Positions 45,873 through 55,628 of a DNA stretch of 64,000 nucleotides are shown here, piece by piece. Below the pieces are notes generated by a model. That model saw only the letters and a list, made by a program, of their open reading frames with translations, did not search any database and was not told the DNA's origin. This DNA comes from Streptomyces sp. NBC_00236 (lineage in GTDB: Bacteria > Actinomycetota > Actinomycetes > Streptomycetales > Streptomycetaceae): contig NZ_CP108100.1 of assembly GCF_036195045.1 (NCBI RefSeq), forward strand, positions 3,906,001-3,970,000, given 5' to 3'. Numbering within the stretch: the first letter of the stretch is position 1; every line of letters begins with the position of its first letter. The translations under genes were made by a program, and so were the position numbers.

Positions 45873-46604
45873 CTACCGGGCCAGGGCGGCGTCGAGAAGC
45901 GGCAGCAGGCGGTCCCAGTGGTGCTGCAGCGCACCGGCGTCGAAGGCATCGGTGTCGGACATGGTGAAGCCGTGGACGGAGCCGGGGTAGATCTCGGAGG
46001 TGTGGTGCACCCCCGCCGCGTCCAGGGCCTGGTTGAGCTCGGCGAGCGCCTCCGGCGTCAAGTCGCTCGCGGCGTGGCCGAAATGGACCTCGGCGGTCAG
46101 TTTCGCGAGGCTGTCAGTCCCGTCGGCGCCCACGGGAGCGTGGAATGCGGCGAGGGCGGCCACCCGGCCGGGGTGGGCCACGGCGGTGCGGGTCGCCACG
46201 AGACCGCCGATGCAGTAGCCGGTCACCGCGACCGGCCCGGCGTCGGCCTCGGGCCGTGCAGCGAGAAAGCCGAGGTAGGCGTCGGCGTCGCGCAGGGTGC
46301 GTTCCGCGGTGTGTGCCTCGATCAGGGGCATCAGCTGGGCGAAGACCGCGGGCCGTTCCTCCGCTCCGATGTGCCCGGGAAGTTCGATCACCGGTGTCGG
46401 GCCGTTCCGGTAGAAGATGTTGGGGACGAGCACGTAGTACCCGTGGCCGGCCAGTTCGCAGGCCATGTCCCGCAGTACGGGCCGGATCCCGAAGCCGTCC
46501 GGGTACATCAGCACCCCCGGGTGCCGCTCGCCGTCGTCGGGAAAGGCCGCGAAGGCGTCCGCCCGGCCGTCCGCGGTGGGAATGTACAGCGTCTCGGTGC
46601 GCAT
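45873..46604 (-). CDS. Dienelactone hydrolase-family protein
   Basis: 243 residues from ATG, CAGGAG upstream. DLH features: HPGVLMYPDGFGIRPVLRDMACELAGHGYYVLVPN at the front, the Cys nucleophile in VTGYCIGGLVATRTA, and the His in YPGSVHGFTMSD. The family hydrolyses dienelactones and related esters. The real substrate is unknown. It lies between the leftward response regulator and the deacetylase, with no close operon partner. Confidence 0.9.
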   Translation of the reverse strand: MRTETLYIPTADGRADAFAAFPDDGERHPGVLMYPDGFGIRPVLRDMACELAGHGYYVLVPNIFYRNGPTPVIELPGHIGAEERPAVFAQLMPLIEAHTAERTLRDADAYLGFLAARPEADAGPVAVTGYCIGGLVATRTAVAHPGRVAALAAFHAPVGADGTDSLAKLTAEVHFGHAASDLTPEALAELNQALDAAGVHHTSEIYPGSVHGFTMSDTDAFDAGALQHHWDRLLPLLDAALAR

Positions 46605-46764
46605 GATCTTCTCCTGTGATGGTTGACGAGTCGGTGCCGGTCCGCACGGCTGGAGGCGGGGCCCGCGCGGCTGCGCCGGGTCCACCCGGATGTCCGGCGC
46701 CGTTGGCTCGCGAGAGCAGGGCGCGGACGCGGACGATCCGCGTCCCGGGTGCCTCCCGCACGGG

Positions 46765-47418
46765 TCAACTCCCCTGCAGCAGACCCGCGTCCAGCGCGAC
46801 CACCACCGCACGCGTGCGGTCGTTGACGTCGAGCTTGGCGAAGATCCGCAGCAGATGGGTCTTCACCGTGGCCTCGCCGATGAACAGCCTGCGGCCGATC
46901 TCCACGTTGGACAGCCCGTCCGCGACCGCCCGGAGCACCTCGGACTCGCGAGCGGTCAGGGTGACGGGCGCGGGCCGGCGCATCCTCGCCACCAGGCGCT
47001 GCGCCACCCGCGGGGCCAGGACCGTCTCGCCCCGGGACGCCGAGTGGATCGCCTCGACCAGCTGCTCACGGGTGGCGTCCTTGAGGAGGTAGCCCGTGGC
47101 GCCCGCCTCGACGCCTCGCTCGATGTCCGCGTCGGTGTCGTACGTCGTCAGGATCAGCACCCGGGTCGGAGCCTCGCCCGCGACGATCTCCAGGGTGGCG
47201 CCCACCCCGTCCAGTACCGGCATCCGCAGGTCCAGCAGGGCCACATCGGGGCGGAGCCGCTCGACGAGCCGGACCGCCTCGCGGCCGTCGCCCGCTTCGC
47301 CGACGATCTCGACCGTGGGTTCCGAGGAGAGCAGCGCGACGAGTCCGGCGCGCATCACCGTGTGGTCGTCGGCCAGGATGATCCGCAGCGGGGGCGGGGT
47401 GTCCGTGTCGGATGTCAT
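46765..47418 (-). CDS. NarL/LuxR-type response regulator
   Basis: 217 residues. Receiver: LADDHTVMRAG, phospho-Asp in VALLDLRMPVLDG, Lys in GYLLKDATREQL. HTH: LTARESEVLRAVADGLSNVEIGRRLFIGEATVKTHLLRIFAKL. It overlaps its kinase gene by four bases (ATGA) and is the last gene of the MMPL-kinase-regulator operon. Confidence 0.95.
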   Translation of the reverse strand: MTSDTDTPPPLRIILADDHTVMRAGLVALLSSEPTVEIVGEAGDGREAVRLVERLRPDVALLDLRMPVLDGVGATLEIVAGEAPTRVLILTTYDTDADIERGVEAGATGYLLKDATREQLVEAIHSASRGETVLAPRVAQRLVARMRRPAPVTLTARESEVLRAVADGLSNVEIGRRLFIGEATVKTHLLRIFAKLDVNDRTRAVVVALDAGLLQGS

Positions 47419-48608
47419 GTCACTCCTGACTGGCGCAGCACTAGCGGGATGGTGGCGAGGATCCGCGTGCCGTCGCCGAGCGAACTGGTGACGGTGAGGC
47501 CGCCGCCGAACTCGGCGAGCCGTTTGCGCATGCCGTCCAGGCCGAAGCCGTGGGAGTCCTCGACGACGAACCCGCGGCCGTCGTCGGTGATCTCCAGCTC
47601 GACGGTGTCGGGTCCGTGTGCCAGGACCACGCCGACCGTGGTCGCCGCCGCGTGCTTACGGACGTTGGCCAGGGACTCCTGGGTGCAGCGCAGCAGGGCG
47701 ATCCGGGTCGGCTGGTCGCAGTCGATGTCGGCGAGGTCCGCCGTCACGTCGAGTCCGGTGTCCTCGGTGAAGCGGTCCAGGGTGCGACGGAGCGTCGCGG
47801 CGACCGACCCGGGGGCCACGCCGCTGCGGGGGGCGGCGCCGACCAGGACCCGTGCCTCGGCGAGGTTCTCCCTGGCCGTCTGCTCGATGGACTGGAGCTG
47901 CTGGGCGCTGCGGTCGACGTCCACGGCCAGCTGCGACCTGGCCGCTTCGGCGAGCACGATGATGGAGGCGAAGCCCTGGGCGAGGGTGTCGTGGATCTCC
48001 CGGGCGAGACGTTCGCGTTCCTCGGCCGCGCCCTGGCGCTGGTAGACCTCCGCCAGTTCGAGCTGGGTGTTCTCCAACTCGGCGCGCAGAGCGGCGCGTT
48101 CGTCGCGCTGGGCCAGCGCCCGGGGCGTGATCAGCGCCATCACGACGGCCACCGCCCAGACGCCGAGGGAGGAGACGGTGTTCGTGAGGAACACGTCCGG
48201 CTGACCGCCCTCGCGCAGACTGCCGCCGACGGTGATCGCCAGGGCGCCGAGGCCGGTGAACAGGATGGCGCCCCGGGGGCTGTCCGCGAAGACGATGAAC
48301 TGCGTGAGCGTGACGGTGTAGTAGACGCCGAGACCGTCACCGAGGTACGCGAGCAGCCCCAGCACGACGACGAGGACCGCGAGGTAGCCGTAGCCGAGCG
48401 CCGGCCGGCCCGCCGGGCGCGTACGCACCAGTCCGTAGCAGAGCGCGAGCACGGCCGTCAGCGCGAGGATCCCGAGTTTGCGGTCCACCGGACCGCCGCC
48501 CAGCATCGTGATGAGGGTGACCAGGGCGATCAGCCCCCAGGAGAGGAGCTCCCACCCGTGGAGCACCCAGATCCAGACGGGATCGCCGCGCCGAGGCCGT
48601 TGAAGCAT
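47415..48608 (-). CDS. Sensor histidine kinase (HisKA_3 type)
   Basis: 397 residues. Five or six helices (about 15-165) are followed by the coiled linker and the box ERERLAREIHDTLAQGFASIIVLAEAAR with the phospho-His. The ATPase follows: ALLRCTQESLANVRKHAAATT and LEITDDGRGF with GFGLDGMRKRLAEFGGGLTV. It sits five bases after the MMPL gene. Kinases of this class beside MMPL exporters usually respond to envelope stress or lipophilic compounds. Confidence 0.93.
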   Translation of the reverse strand: MLQRPRRGDPVWIWVLHGWELLSWGLIALVTLITMLGGGPVDRKLGILALTAVLALCYGLVRTRPAGRPALGYGYLAVLVVVLGLLAYLGDGLGVYYTVTLTQFIVFADSPRGAILFTGLGALAITVGGSLREGGQPDVFLTNTVSSLGVWAVAVVMALITPRALAQRDERAALRAELENTQLELAEVYQRQGAAEERERLAREIHDTLAQGFASIIVLAEAARSQLAVDVDRSAQQLQSIEQTARENLAEARVLVGAAPRSGVAPGSVAATLRRTLDRFTEDTGLDVTADLADIDCDQPTRIALLRCTQESLANVRKHAAATTVGVVLAHGPDTVELEITDDGRGFVVEDSHGFGLDGMRKRLAEFGGGLTVTSSLGDGTRILATIPLVLRQSGVT

Positions 48609-48613
48609 GCCTG

Positions 48614-50824
48614 TCAGCCTACGTGGGGGACGGGCCGGTCCGCGGGGACGGACGGGGCGCTGCCGGGCCTGCGGCGCAGCGGACGCCAGGCACGCTCGCC
48701 GAGGAGCAGCAGGGCGGACGGCAGGATCATCATCCGGATGACCACGGCGTCCAGCAGGACCGCGACCGCCAGGCAGAAGCCCATCTGCTTCATCTCGGTG
48801 AGGTGCAGGAAGACGAAGGCCGCGAAGATCGTGACCATGACCAGGGCCGCGCTCGTCACCACCTTGGCCGAGCGGTCGATGCCGTCGAGCACCGCCTCGC
48901 GGGCCGTCATCCCGTGGTCCATGGCCTCCTTGATCCGGCTGACGACGAAGACCTGGTAGTCCATCGAGAGGCCGAACAGGAGCACGAAGAGGAAGAGCGG
49001 CACCCTGGACGCGATCGCGCCGAGGGAGTCGAAGTCCAGCAGGCCCTCGGCCCAGGTGCCCTGGAAGACCAGGACGAGCGCGCCGAGCGCGGCTGCCGCG
49101 GAGAGCAGGTTCAGTACGACTCCGAGCAGGCCGACGATCACCGAGCGGAACGCCACCGCGGTCGTGACGAAGGTGAGCAGCAGCAGGAAGCCGATCACCA
49201 GCGGCAGCTTGCTCCGCTCGTGGTGCACATAGTCCTGACCGCGGGCCACATCACCGCTGACCCCCGTGTCCACCGCCGTCAACTCGCCCACGGTCGCCGG
49301 GATGTAGCGGTCGCGCAGGTGGTCCAGCGAGGTGATCGCCTCGTCGGAGGGCGCCGGGTGCGGCACCGCCAGTTCCAGCACGCTGGTCCGGCCGTCGGCC
49401 GATGTGCGCACCACGGGCTCGCCGGTGCGGGAGAAGAGCGGGTCCGCCTGGGCGGTCCGGCCGAGTTCGGTCAGGGCCTTCCTGACCTCGGGGGCCTGTT
49501 CCGGGGTGCCGCGGGTCACCACTTCGTGTTTGACCAGGAGTTCGGGGAACGCCGTCGTCAGCCGGTCGTAGACCTGCATGGCCGGGATGTCGCGGGAGAA
49601 GGTGTCCCGGCCGGGGTCGACGAGCTTGAGGCCCAGCGCGGGCGCCGCCACGGCGAGCATGACCAGGACCGAGACGCACAGGGTGATCGCGGGGTGGCGC
49701 CGGGCGGGGCGCATGAGGGCGCCGAAGATCCGGCCGTTCTCGGGCTTCGCCGGCTTCGTACGGACCGGCGCACCGCGCTTCGCCCGCCGGGCGGCCTTCT
49801 TCACGGCACGGCGTTCGGTGCGGCGGCCGAGCTTCACGAGCAGTGCGGGCAGCACGGTGAGCGAGCTGAGGACGGCCACGGCGACGACGAGAATGGTGCC
49901 GGTGGCCAGCGAGGAGAAGATGACGTCGGTGGCCAGGTAGAGGGTGGCGGTGCAGACGATCACGGCGAGGCCGGAGACCACGACGGCCCGGCCCGCGGTC
50001 GCCGCGGCGAGTTCCACCAGTGCTTCGGAACTGAGGCGGCCGGCTGCCCGGGACCGTTCCTCGCGTTCGCGCTTGAGGTAGAAGAGCGTGTAGTCGACGC
50101 CGACCGCGAGGCCCATGAGCAGGATCATGTTGGTCCCGACACCCGGGTCGGGCATCAGGTGCGAGGCCAGCATGGCCAGGCCCATCGTCGCGGCGATCGA
50201 GGACAGCGCCAGGAGCAGCGGCACACCGGCCATGACGACCGAGCCGAACACGATCAGCAGGATGACGAGCGTCACCGGCAGGGAGAGGCGCTCGGACAGC
50301 GCGAGGTCCTTGCCGCGCTGGTCGTTGACGCCCTTGCTGATGGCGGGCGAGCCGGTCTCCTCCACGATCAGGTCCGGGTGGGCCTCGGCCACCTGCGCGG
50401 TCCGGTCGAGGAGCGGGACGACGTTCTTCTTGCCGTCGAGTTCGGCGCCCTTCATGACCACGGTCACGCGCAGGGCCGTGCCGTCCTCGGAGCGGACCGG
50501 CGGCGCCACCTCGGCCACCTCGGGCAGCGCGTCCATCCGGGCGGTGAGGTCGCGGGCCGCCGCGCCGGCCCGTTCCGTGTCCAGGGGGCCCGACCTGGCG
50601 CGGATCAGGACGTGCTCGGTGGGCCGGCGCTGGAGCCCGGCGTCGGTGGCCATCGATTCGGCGTGGCCCGCCTCGCCGACCCAGAAGTCCTTGGTGGTGG
50701 CGGAGTTGTTGCCGGCGGCGATGCCCGCGCCGAGGCACAGCAGCACGAAGACGAACCAGCCGACGATCGCGCGCCACGGATGCCGGGCGCTCCAACGGGC
50801 CATACGTACGGGTCGCATTCTCAT
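48614..50824 (-). CDS. MMPL/RND-family transporter
   Basis: 736 residues from ATG (MRMRPVRMARW). Two six-helix halves each hold a large external loop. The GxxxDY motif is ILLMGLAVGVDYTLFYLKRERE in the first half and LFGLSMDYQVFVVSRIKEAM in the second. External loops contain PTEHVLIRARSGPLDTE and SGDVARGQDYV. The family exports lipids or drugs using the proton gradient. It is the first gene of an operon with a two-component system that probably controls it. Confidence 0.92.
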   Translation of the reverse strand: MRMRPVRMARWSARHPWRAIVGWFVFVLLCLGAGIAAGNNSATTKDFWVGEAGHAESMATDAGLQRRPTEHVLIRARSGPLDTERAGAAARDLTARMDALPEVAEVAPPVRSEDGTALRVTVVMKGAELDGKKNVVPLLDRTAQVAEAHPDLIVEETGSPAISKGVNDQRGKDLALSERLSLPVTLVILLIVFGSVVMAGVPLLLALSSIAATMGLAMLASHLMPDPGVGTNMILLMGLAVGVDYTLFYLKREREERSRAAGRLSSEALVELAAATAGRAVVVSGLAVIVCTATLYLATDVIFSSLATGTILVVAVAVLSSLTVLPALLVKLGRRTERRAVKKAARRAKRGAPVRTKPAKPENGRIFGALMRPARRHPAITLCVSVLVMLAVAAPALGLKLVDPGRDTFSRDIPAMQVYDRLTTAFPELLVKHEVVTRGTPEQAPEVRKALTELGRTAQADPLFSRTGEPVVRTSADGRTSVLELAVPHPAPSDEAITSLDHLRDRYIPATVGELTAVDTGVSGDVARGQDYVHHERSKLPLVIGFLLLLTFVTTAVAFRSVIVGLLGVVLNLLSAAAALGALVLVFQGTWAEGLLDFDSLGAIASRVPLFLFVLLFGLSMDYQVFVVSRIKEAMDHGMTAREAVLDGIDRSAKVVTSAALVMVTIFAAFVFLHLTEMKQMGFCLAVAVLLDAVVIRMMILPSALLLLGERAWRPLRRRPGSAPSVPADRPVPHVG

Positions 50825-50964
50825 GCGTCCATGCTGGTTCGCGGGGCCCTCCGCCCGGCAGCCCCGGCCGGTGGAACCCGGGGTCCACCGGCCGGTGGAC
50901 ACGGACCCGGGGGCAGGCCCCCGTACGGACACCCGAGGCGCGCCGCAGACGGCTCGCGGACGGG

Positions 50965-51549
50965 TCAGAGGCGGGCTTCCAGACGGGCCTTCGCCTCGGG
51001 CCACTCGTCGGCGAGCAGGGAGAAGTAGACGGTGTCGCGCCAGGTGCCGTCGGGCCGGCGGCGGTGGCGCCGCAGCACCCCTTCGCGGTGGGCGCCGAGC
51101 CGGGCGATCGCTTCCTGGGAGCGGACGTTGAGGTGGTCGGTCTTCAACTGCACGCGCCCCATGCCCAGTTCGTCGAAGGCGTGGCCGATCAGGAGCAGCT
51201 TCGTCTCCGTGTTGACCGCCGAGCGCCAGTGGGCGCGGCCGTACCACGTCCAGCCGATCTCCAGGCGTTCGTTGGCCTCGTCGATGTCCATGTACGTGGT
51301 CCAGCCGACCGCCCGTCCGCTCGCGCGGTGGATGACGGCGAACGGGACGTACGCCCCGTCCGCGAGCAGCGCCGTGAGCTTCTCGCCGAGCTCCTCCGCG
51401 GTGTGCGGGGTCGGTCCGCCCTGCCAGCGCCAGACCTCGTCGTCACCGCCGCCGGCGGCGAAGAGGTCGTCGAGGTGGTCCGGGGTGAGTGGTTCGACGC
51501 GGACGTGGCGGCCGGTCAGGGTCACGGGAAGCGGGGTCGTGGCAGACAT
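50965..51549 (-). CDS. RimJ/RimL-type GNAT acetyltransferase
   Basis: 194 residues. Fold marks: VTLTGRHVRVEPLTPDHLDDL, RLEIGWTWYGRAHWRSAVNTETKLLLIGHAFDELGMGRVQLKTD (motif A-B) and NVRSQEAIARLGAHREGVLRRHRRRPDGTWRDTVYFSLL. Members acetylate ribosomal proteins or small molecules such as antibiotics. The gene is alone, with a marked inverted repeat at its promoter. Confidence 0.9.
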   Translation of the reverse strand: MSATTPLPVTLTGRHVRVEPLTPDHLDDLFAAGGGDDEVWRWQGGPTPHTAEELGEKLTALLADGAYVPFAVIHRASGRAVGWTTYMDIDEANERLEIGWTWYGRAHWRSAVNTETKLLLIGHAFDELGMGRVQLKTDHLNVRSQEAIARLGAHREGVLRRHRRRPDGTWRDTVYFSLLADEWPEAKARLEARL

Positions 51550-51567
51550 GCCGGCATGCTAGCCCAT

Positions 51568-51605
51568 TTCGAACTAGGCATAAAAGCGTTATGCACTAGT
51601 GCGAA
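51568..51605. promoter_or_regulatory. Imperfect 38-base palindrome upstream of the acetyltransferase
   Basis: TTCGAACTAGGCATAA faces TTATGCACTAGTGCGAA across a short centre; the arms match apart from one bulged A and one substitution. It is A+T-rich against its surroundings and sits 19 bases before the acetyltransferase ATG. It is well placed as an operator for an unlinked dimeric regulator. Confidence 0.5.
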
Positions 51606-51628
51606 ACGGGACCAGTGGCGGAACAGGC

Positions 51629-52393
51629 TCAGTGGGGCGGCTCCGCGTCCGCCGTGCCCGTCCGGGCCTGGCGCAGGGCCGCCGCCGCGGCCCGGATCGC
51701 CGGGAGCTTCGCGTACAGCGCCTCGCCGGGGCAGTTGGTCTGGTAGGCGTCGCGGTGGCCCGAGATGACGTGCAGCACGGCCGCCTCGCCCTTCGCGTAC
51801 CGGCTCGCGTCGTTCGTGGAGACCAGCCGCACCCGGCCCTGCGGATCGGCCCCCGGCCGCAGTTTCCACGCGGCCACCTCGGCGAGCGCCCGGACGATGG
51901 CCTTCGGCACCACGGCCCCCCGCCCGTAGTCGCCCAGCACCGCTATGCCCACGCTGTCGGCGTTGAAGCCCGTGGTGTGCGCCCCCCGGACCTGGCGCGT
52001 GATGCCTCCGGCCCGGCCCTCGTAGATCGTGCCGCACCGGTCGACGAGGAAGTTGTAGCCGATGTCGTCCCAGCCGTTGCCCTTGATGTGGGACTCCTCG
52101 ACCGCCCGCAGCATGCGCGGCACGTCGGCGCAGTCGTAGGTGTTGGACTCGCCCGTGTGATGGATGAAGACCGCCCGCACGGCGCCCGTGTAGACCGCGT
52201 GCTCCCGCACCATGCCCTCGTCCGCGTGCCAGGCCGCCCGGGTGACGATCGCCGGCTGCGGCACCCCGCGCGTTTGCTCGTGCGCCTGGGCCTGCGGTGG
52301 GGGCGGCGCGAAGCGCACCGGGGCGCCCCGCAGCACCAGAAGGGTGAGCGGGAGGACCGCGGCGGCCGGCCAGAGTCGGTGACGGAGCCACAT
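51629..52393 (-). CDS. Secreted peptidoglycan-recognition/N-acetylmuramoyl-L-alanine amidase
   Basis: 254 residues. The signal peptide (MWLRHRLWPAAAVLPLTLLVL) is followed by the PGRP/Amidase_2 domain (about 45-235). Zinc ligands and active-site regions are VFIHHTGESNTYDC, DDIGYNFLVDRCGTIYEGR, VRGAHTTGFNADSVGIAVLGDYG and HVISGHRDAYQTNCPG (His and Cys). The enzyme would cleave the lactyl-peptide bond of peptidoglycan. The last 15 residues are disordered-looking. It is alone in its operon. Confidence 0.92.
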   Translation of the reverse strand: MWLRHRLWPAAAVLPLTLLVLRGAPVRFAPPPPQAQAHEQTRGVPQPAIVTRAAWHADEGMVREHAVYTGAVRAVFIHHTGESNTYDCADVPRMLRAVEESHIKGNGWDDIGYNFLVDRCGTIYEGRAGGITRQVRGAHTTGFNADSVGIAVLGDYGRGAVVPKAIVRALAEVAAWKLRPGADPQGRVRLVSTNDASRYAKGEAAVLHVISGHRDAYQTNCPGEALYAKLPAIRAAAAALRQARTGTADAEPPH

Positions 52394-52611
52394 GGGACCA
52401 CCCTGCGGCTTCTGTGCCCGGCGCGCAGATACGGTGGCCGATCGGGTGAAACCGCAGGTCCGGACCGCGCGCCGCTCAGGGCGGGCAGCCCGCGCCCCGC
52501 GGCCCGCGCCGCTGCCGGCGGAGGCCGCCGAGGTGCTGGACCCGCCGCGACGGCGTCCACGATGTCTTCAGCCGCCGGCGGCGCCCCCGGCCGGGCGGCG
52601 GCCGCCCCGCC

Positions 52612-54291
52612 TCAGCAGCCCCGCCGGCTCGGCAGCCGGTACGCCGAGTCCAGGCGGTACGTCCCGGCCCGCGGCACGGTCAGCCTCGTCCACTCGCCGT
52701 CCTGCCGCAGGCATCCCCGGTGGGCCCCGTCGACACCGCGCACCCGCAGCCACGGCGAATGGGCGAGACGGACGGTCACCGAGCCCGCCTCGGGCATCCG
52801 CACCACCAGCTCGGCGTCGTCGCCTCGTACGACCTGGGCGGGGGCCTCGACCAGCGGCCTCGCGCCCCGCACCCGGTAGATCGTCCACCCGTCGTCCTGC
52901 CACACCTGCTCCAGCCAGGGCTGCCCGGCCCTGACCAGCGCCGCCTCGGCCTCGGCGGGCCCGTCGGGCTGCCCGTGGTGCAGCACCACATAGCCCACGG
53001 CCCACCGGTCCAGCCAGGCCCGGTAGGTGTCGGGGGACAGCGTCCCGTCGTAGAAGAGCCGCCCGCGTTCGACGTCGAGCTGGCGGTTCCAGCCGCGCGC
53101 CATGTTCACGTGCGGGGCGAGCACGGCCGCCTCCCGGTGGTTGCGGGCCGGAACGACCTCCACCCGGCCGAGACCGGCGCCCAGGCGTTCCAGTTCACCG
53201 GTCACCCCCTCGGTGCGCGACGCCCAGGACGGCACCTGGGTGGACACCCGGAGGTCGTCCGCGGTCTTGTCGACCAGCCAGTTGGCGGACAGCACGAGGG
53301 CCACCGCCATCATGGCCGTCCGCGCCCACGCCTTCTCCCCCACGAGGGCGAGGACCGCCATGAACAGCACGGGCACGGCGACGAGACCGAGCAGCCGCTC
53401 CACGTTCGTACCGATCGGAGAGGCGATGAGGTAGGTGAGGAGCACGCCGACGGCGTACACCACGGCCCCGTACCGCAGCAGCCGCCACTCCCGCCCCACC
53501 GGCGCCGCCACCGCGAGGACGGCGCAGACGACGATCGGCATCCACAACCGGTTGGCGTGCATGGGCTGTTCGCCCTCGAACGGGAAGAGCACCGTGGTGG
53601 CGCCGACGACGGCGAAGAACGGCACCATCAGCACCGCACCCTTGCGCCACTGCCGGTCCAGCAGGTACGCCGCCCCCGCCACCACGAGGAACAGCCCCGC
53701 GACCGGACTGGCCATCGTCGCGAGCGCCCCGGCCACCACGGCGGTAACCGAACGGTGCGCGTACAGGCAGGCGACGAGCCCGACGGCGACCCCGAGCGCG
53801 AAGGTCGTACGCCCCGACGCCACGTTGCACCACAGGGCGAGCGCCGCCAGGACCGCCGGAAGGACGGCGTGCGGCACGTTCCTGCGCGCGAACAGGAGGG
53901 ACATGAACCAGGTGCCGGCGAGCCCGGCGGCCACGGACACCGTCCGCACGCCGAGGAAGGCCATCACATACGAGGAGAAGACGCTGTAGTTGGCCGTGTG
54001 CATCCCCCCGTACCAGGAGAGGTTGTAGGCCGCGCCCGGGTGGCGGGCGGTGAACCCCGACCAGGCCAGCTGAGCGGCGAGATCACCGCCGCCGGTGGCC
54101 AGGACGGCCGCCCACACGCCGTAGAGGGGAAGGACGACGGCCACGGCGACGACCGGCACACGGTGCCGCCGCCACCACGACGCGCGGACCTCCGGCTCCC
54201 GGACCCCCCGCGCCCCGTCCCGCTGCCGGGGAATGCGACCCCGGTCGACGTCCCCTGCCGCTGCTGTCCGCAACTCCCCGTTGGCATACAC
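52612..54291 (-). CDS. Large polytopic membrane protein, glycosyltransferase-C-like architecture
   Basis: 559 residues from GTG ([17 protein letters not shown]). A cytoplasmic head of about 40 residues is followed by about ten hydrophobic helices (about 43-340), such as [21 protein letters not shown] and [22 protein letters not shown]. The C-terminal 200 residues are exported and beta-rich, ending [17 protein letters not shown]. The topology matches membrane GT-C-type glycosyltransferases or a related Streptomyces group of unknown function. No catalytic motif is certain. It is divergent from the fluoride-channel genes. Confidence 0.7.
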   Translation of the reverse strand: MYANGELRTAAAGDVDRGRIPRQRDGARGVREPEVRASWWRRHRVPVVAVAVVLPLYGVWAAVLATGGGDLAAQLAWSGFTARHPGAAYNLSWYGGMHTANYSVFSSYVMAFLGVRTVSVAAGLAGTWFMSLLFARRNVPHAVLPAVLAALALWCNVASGRTTFALGVAVGLVACLYAHRSVTAVVAGALATMASPVAGLFLVVAGAAYLLDRQWRKGAVLMVPFFAVVGATTVLFPFEGEQPMHANRLWMPIVVCAVLAVAAPVGREWRLLRYGAVVYAVGVLLTYLIASPIGTNVERLLGLVAVPVLFMAVLALVGEKAWARTAMMAVALVLSANWLVDKTADDLRVSTQVPSWASRTEGVTGELERLGAGLGRVEVVPARNHREAAVLAPHVNMARGWNRQLDVERGRLFYDGTLSPDTYRAWLDRWAVGYVVLHHGQPDGPAEAEAALVRAGQPWLEQVWQDDGWTIYRVRGARPLVEAPAQVVRGDDAELVVRMPEAGSVTVRLAHSPWLRVRGVDGAHRGCLRQDGEWTRLTVPRAGTYRLDSAYRLPSRRGC

Positions 54292-54369
54292 CCGGGCAAC
54301 CCTAGGACAACGCTTCCCGGCAGCACACGGGCGATAACCTGGCGGCCGCGCCCGACCGGCAGGAGACGT

Positions 54370-54807
54370 GTGTCCACGAAGTCCCACCACCCGCAGACCG
54401 CCGTCGTCGCGGTGGTCGCGCTCGGCGGCGCGGCGGGCGCGTCCGCCCGCTACGGGGCCGCGCTCCTGTGGCCCACCGCGACGGGCGGATTCCCGTGGAC
54501 GACCCTCGTGGTGAACGTCGTCGGCTGTGCGGTGATCGGTGTGTTCATGGTGGTGATCAGCGAGGCGTGGACGCCGCACCGCCTGGTCCGGCCGTTCTTC
54601 GGCACCGGGGTACTGGGCGGTTTCACCACCTTCTCCACGTACGCCGTGGACATCGAGCGCCTCGTCGACGGCGGCCGGGCCCGCACCGGTCTGGCCTATC
54701 TGGGCCTGACCCTGCTCGCGGCCCTCGCGGCGGTGTGGAGCGCGGCGTGGCTGACACGCCGCGCACTGGAGACCGTCCGGCCCGGACGGGACGGGGAACG
54801 CCCGTGA
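54370..54807 (+). CDS. crcB: CrcB/FluC fluoride channel subunit
   Basis: 145 residues from GTG, AGGAG upstream. Four helices. Family marks: [37 protein letters not shown] (with the pore Asn) and [17 protein letters not shown]. Fluc channels work as antiparallel dimers. Its stop overlaps the next crcB start by four bases (GTGA), so the two chains may form a heterodimer, as in other Actinobacteria and Bacilli with paired genes. Confidence 0.93.
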   Translation: MSTKSHHPQTAVVAVVALGGAAGASARYGAALLWPTATGGFPWTTLVVNVVGCAVIGVFMVVISEAWTPHRLVRPFFGTGVLGGFTTFSTYAVDIERLVDGGRARTGLAYLGLTLLAALAAVWSAAWLTRRALETVRPGRDGERP

Positions 54808-55178
54808 ACTGGCTGCTGGTGATCATCGGTGCGGCGGTGGGTGCCCCGCTGCGGTATCTGACCGACCGGGCGGTGCAGGCCAGGCACGACACCGTCTTCC
54901 CGTGGGGGACCTTCACGGTGAACGTGAGCGGCTGTCTGGTGCTGGGCCTGCTGACCGGCGCGGTGGCCGCCGGCGCCGCGTCCTCGCACCTGCAGCTGCT
55001 GCTCGGGACGGGGCTCTGCGGGGCGCTGACCACGTACTCGACGTTCAGTTACGAGACGCTGCGGCTGGCCGAGGGCGGGGCGCGGCTCCACGCGGCGGCC
55101 AACGCGGTGGCGAGCGTGGTCGCGGGTCTCGGCGCGGCGTTCGCCGGTGTCGCGCTCGCCGAGGCGCTGTGGAGCTGA
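54804..55178 (+). CDS. crcB: CrcB/FluC fluoride channel, second subunit
   Basis: 124 residues from GTG. Family marks: [38 protein letters not shown] with the pore Asn, and [19 protein letters not shown]. It is translationally coupled to the first subunit and shorter at the N-terminus. Fluoride export protects against the toxic ion. No fluoride riboswitch is visible upstream. Confidence 0.93.
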   Translation: MNWLLVIIGAAVGAPLRYLTDRAVQARHDTVFPWGTFTVNVSGCLVLGLLTGAVAAGAASSHLQLLLGTGLCGALTTYSTFSYETLRLAEGGARLHAAANAVASVVAGLGAAFAGVALAEALWS

Positions 55179-55202
55179 CCGCCCGGCCCGTACACGGGAC
55201 CG

Positions 55203-55253
55203 CACACGCCGAGGCCCGGCCTCCCTCTCGGGGAGACCGGGCCTCGGCGTGTG
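55203..55253. terminator. Bidirectional terminator between crcB and the SCO5918-type gene
   Basis: Perfect 17-bp stem CACACGCCGAGGCCCGG / CCGGGCCTCGGCGTGTG around a 17-base loop, between convergent genes. Confidence 0.8.
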
Positions 55254-55265
55254 ACGGTGCGGGGC

Positions 55266-55577
55266 TCAGACGTCCTGGCCGGGCGTCCCCAGCGCGGCGG
55301 ACGCCGCTTCCAGAGGGCTGAGCACCACGGGCGCGGCGGGGGCCGGGATGGACCGGCAGGTGAAACCGAGACGCGAGAGCGCCCTGGTCACCTCACCGGC
55401 CGAGAAGTCCCGGCGGTCCTGCCGGGTGATGACCTCGCCCACCTGCTTGACGGGGTACACACGACGACTGATGATCACCGAATCCCCGGTGACGGGTTCG
55501 GGCTTGATGCCCTTCATCGATTCCTCGACCTCGTGCTTGAACAGGTCGAACGGGAAACGGGCGATGACGCAGCGCAT
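55266..55577 (-). CDS. SCO5918-family protein
   Basis: 103 residues (MRCVIARFPFDLFKHEVEESM). The conserved core is DSVIISRRVYPVKQVGEVITRQDRRDFSAGEVTRALSRLGFTCRSI, with an Ala/Pro-rich tail. The family is known only from Streptomyces, next to the DEAD-box helicase and a cold-shock protein, as here. No motif suggests a reaction. Its position downstream of the helicase suggests a helper role in cold-shock RNA metabolism. Confidence 0.8.
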   Translation of the reverse strand: MRCVIARFPFDLFKHEVEESMKGIKPEPVTGDSVIISRRVYPVKQVGEVITRQDRRDFSAGEVTRALSRLGFTCRSIPAPAAPVVLSPLEAASAALGTPGQDV

Positions 55578-55628
55578 AGTGCCTCAACGGGGTCGGGGGA
55601 CGGAACCGGGCGGGAACGCGGATGTCGG

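Noticed and set aside
54300..54370. Fluoride riboswitch before the crcB pair
   Set aside because: The space to the divergent gene is short and no pseudoknot-like motif of that class is visible.
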